From positions 1 through 64,000 of the forward strand of contig JACFMS010000019.1 of NCBI GenBank assembly GCA_019455285.1: a stretch of 64,000 nt of DNA, in the 5' to 3' direction. Numbering within the stretch: position 1 is the stretch's first letter; each line of letters starts with the position of its first letter. This DNA is from Sphingomonadales bacterium. GTDB taxonomy: Bacteria > Pseudomonadota > Alphaproteobacteria > Sphingomonadales > Govanellaceae. The position numbers were made by a program, and so were the translations under genes. A model generated the notes under the pieces. The model was given only the letters and a program-made list of their open reading frames with translations. It was not told the DNA's origin and searched no databases. Positions 62,893 through 64,000 of the stretch are shown one piece after another.

Positions 62893-64000
62893 TCACGCCG
62901 CCTTGCACACGCCTTCGACGGTGGTGACGATGTCGTTGACGATGGTTTCCACCAGCGACTGATCCTCGCCTTCGGCCATGACGCGGATCACCGGCTCGGT
63001 GCCCGACTTCCTAATGACGATACGGCCGTTGCCGTTCAAACGATTCTGCCCGGCCTCGATGGCCTGCTTGACGATCGGCTCGTCCAGCGGCTTGGCCCCC
63101 GCCGCATAGCGCACGTTGCGCAGAATCTGCGGGAACGGCGTGAACATGCGGCACACCTCGCTGACCGGCTTGCCGGCGCGCATCACCACGGCCAGCACTT
63201 GCAACGCAGCGATCAAGCCGTCGCCGGTGGTGGTGAAATCGCTTAAGACGATATGACCCGATTGCTCGCCGCCGACGTTATAACCGCCGTCGCGCATTTT
63301 CTCCACCACATAGCGGTCGCCCACTTGCGTGCGCACCAATTCCAGACCGATGGAGTTGAGATATTTTTCCAACCCCAAATTCGACATGATGGTGGCGACC
63401 ACGCCACGGCCTTTCAGCTTTTCCGACACGTTCCAATAATGCGCGATCAGCGCCATCAGTTGGTCGCCGACCACCAACTGCCCTTGCTCGTCGGAAATCA
63501 GCATGCGGTCGGCGTCGCCATCAAGGGCGATGCCGAGATGCGCGCCGTGCGCCACCACCTGCTCGCACACATAGGACGGTTCGGTGGAGCCGCAGCCCTT
63601 GTTGATGTTGGTGCCGTTGGGCGCGACGCCCACCGGCACCACCTCGGCGCCCAGTTCCCACAACACCGCCGGCGCGGTCTTATAGGCCGCGCCGTTGGCG
63701 CAATCGACCACTACTTTCAAGCCGTCAAGGCGCAACTGCTTGGGAAACGTGTTCTTGGCGTATTCGATATAGCGGCCGGCGGCGTTTTCCAGCCGCTGGG
63801 CGCGCCCGAGCTTCTCGGCCGAAGCCAAATGGTCGGCGTAGCCGTTGTCCATGCGCGCCTCGATCTCGCGTTCGATGTCGTCGGACAGCTTATAGCCATC
63901 GGGACCGAAGAGCTTGATGCCGTTGTCTTCATATGGGTTATGGGAGGCGGAAATCATCACGCCGAGGTCGGCCCGAAGCGAGCGGGTGAGCATAGCCACC
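62893..64000 (-). CDS. glmM: Phosphoglucosamine mutase, N-terminus outside window
   Basis: At least 368 residues are present; the family has ~450, so about 80 N-terminal residues are missing at the window edge. The catalytic serine loop is [17 protein letters not shown], the metal loop ALDGDADRM, the sugar-binding GGEQSGHI and the phosphate-binding [12 protein letters not shown]. It converts glucosamine-6-phosphate to glucosamine-1-phosphate for UDP-GlcNAc and cell wall synthesis. Confidence 0.95.
   Translation of the reverse strand, partial: VAMLTRSLRADLGVMISASHNPYEDNGIKLFGPDGYKLSDDIEREIEARMDNGYADHLASAEKLGRAQRLENAAGRYIEYAKNTFPKQLRLDGLKVVVDCANGAAYKTAPAVLWELGAEVVPVGVAPNGTNINKGCGSTEPSYVCEQVVAHGAHLGIALDGDADRMLISDEQGQLVVGDQLMALIAHYWNVSEKLKGRGVVATIMSNLGLEKYLNSIGLELVRTQVGDRYVVEKMRDGGYNVGGEQSGHIVLSDFTTTGDGLIAALQVLAVVMRAGKPVSEVCRMFTPFPQILRNVRYAAGAKPLDEPIVKQAIEAGQNRLNGNGRIVIRKSGTEPVIRVMAEGEDQSLVETIVNDIVTTVEGVCKAA

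Overview
The window is one contiguous stretch of a GC-rich chromosome with bacterial gene density and no sign of a prophage, plasmid or insertion sequence. Gene content and order point to an alphaproteobacterium, probably a Rhodospirillales-like lineage (inference). The evidence is the order ribF-ileS-lspA-DUF3035 lipoprotein-two M16 peptidases-mutL-rsmD, a plant/alphaproteobacterial-type glutamate-cysteine ligase, a TipF-like degenerate EAL protein, a CheY-CheZ pair, DUF2093 next to xseA, and a MutL that carries the endonuclease motif. No rRNA, tRNA or CRISPR array was seen.

Layout. 1-3.4 kb: end of an NnrS-type membrane protein, a cold-shock protein, an RhlE-type DEAD-box helicase and an ornithine-cyclodeaminase-family enzyme. 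3.4-8.5 kb (minus strand): a sterol-desaturase-family hydroxylase behind two very small PEP-CTERM proteins with a sigma-54-type promoter, then a PAS histidine kinase with a degenerate ATPase domain, a family 2 glycosyltransferase and an SDR without the usual catalytic Tyr/Lys. 8.6-11.5 kb (plus): CDP-alcohol phosphotransferase, HAD phosphatase and nucleotidyltransferase, which look like a polar-headgroup pathway. 11.6-17.2 kb (minus): QseBC-type two-component system, RluA-type pseudouridine synthase, GloB-like hydrolase, soluble double-PAS chemoreceptor and a small PAS-like protein. 17.5-25.2 kb (plus): Crp/Fnr regulator, cobalamin riboswitch with btuB-btuF-btuC-btuD, and a propionyl-CoA synthetase. 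25.2-28.3 kb: a c-di-GMP-I (GEMM) riboswitch in front of an unrecognised 61-residue protein, a DUF6491-like secreted protein, a TipF-like protein and a HAD-IIA phosphatase. 28.3-32.5 kb: TonB-ExbB-ExbD-ExbD-TPR energy-transduction operon. 32.6-33.9 kb: cheY-cheZ. 34-44.2 kb: MaoC hydratase, ribF, ileS, lspA, lipoprotein, two M16 peptidases, mutL. 44.3-64 kb: housekeeping genes (rsmD, rluB, tadA, mscS-type channel, purD, xseA, M23 peptidase, WaaA-like transferase, TorF-type porin, pmbA, ubiD, ubiA, rsmE, GDT1-type transporter, gshA, and glmM cut by the window end).

How the parts connect. The TonB operon would energise the BtuB receptor. Imported cobalamin would serve enzymes such as methylmalonyl-CoA mutase, which fits the adjacent propionyl-CoA synthetase. 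Cyclic-di-GMP and motility or surface functions recur (GEMM riboswitch, TipF-like protein, CheYZ, chemoreceptor, PEP-CTERM proteins). Intergenic gaps hold at least five kinds of dispersed palindromic repeat, one of which forms the 5' end of btuF and another the 3' end of rsmD.

Best candidates for something undescribed: (1) the sigma-54-type operon of two near-mature-domain-free PEP-CTERM peptides plus a hydroxylase; (2) the orphan 61-residue protein under a c-di-GMP riboswitch; (3) the CDP-alcohol/HAD/nucleotidyltransferase cluster.
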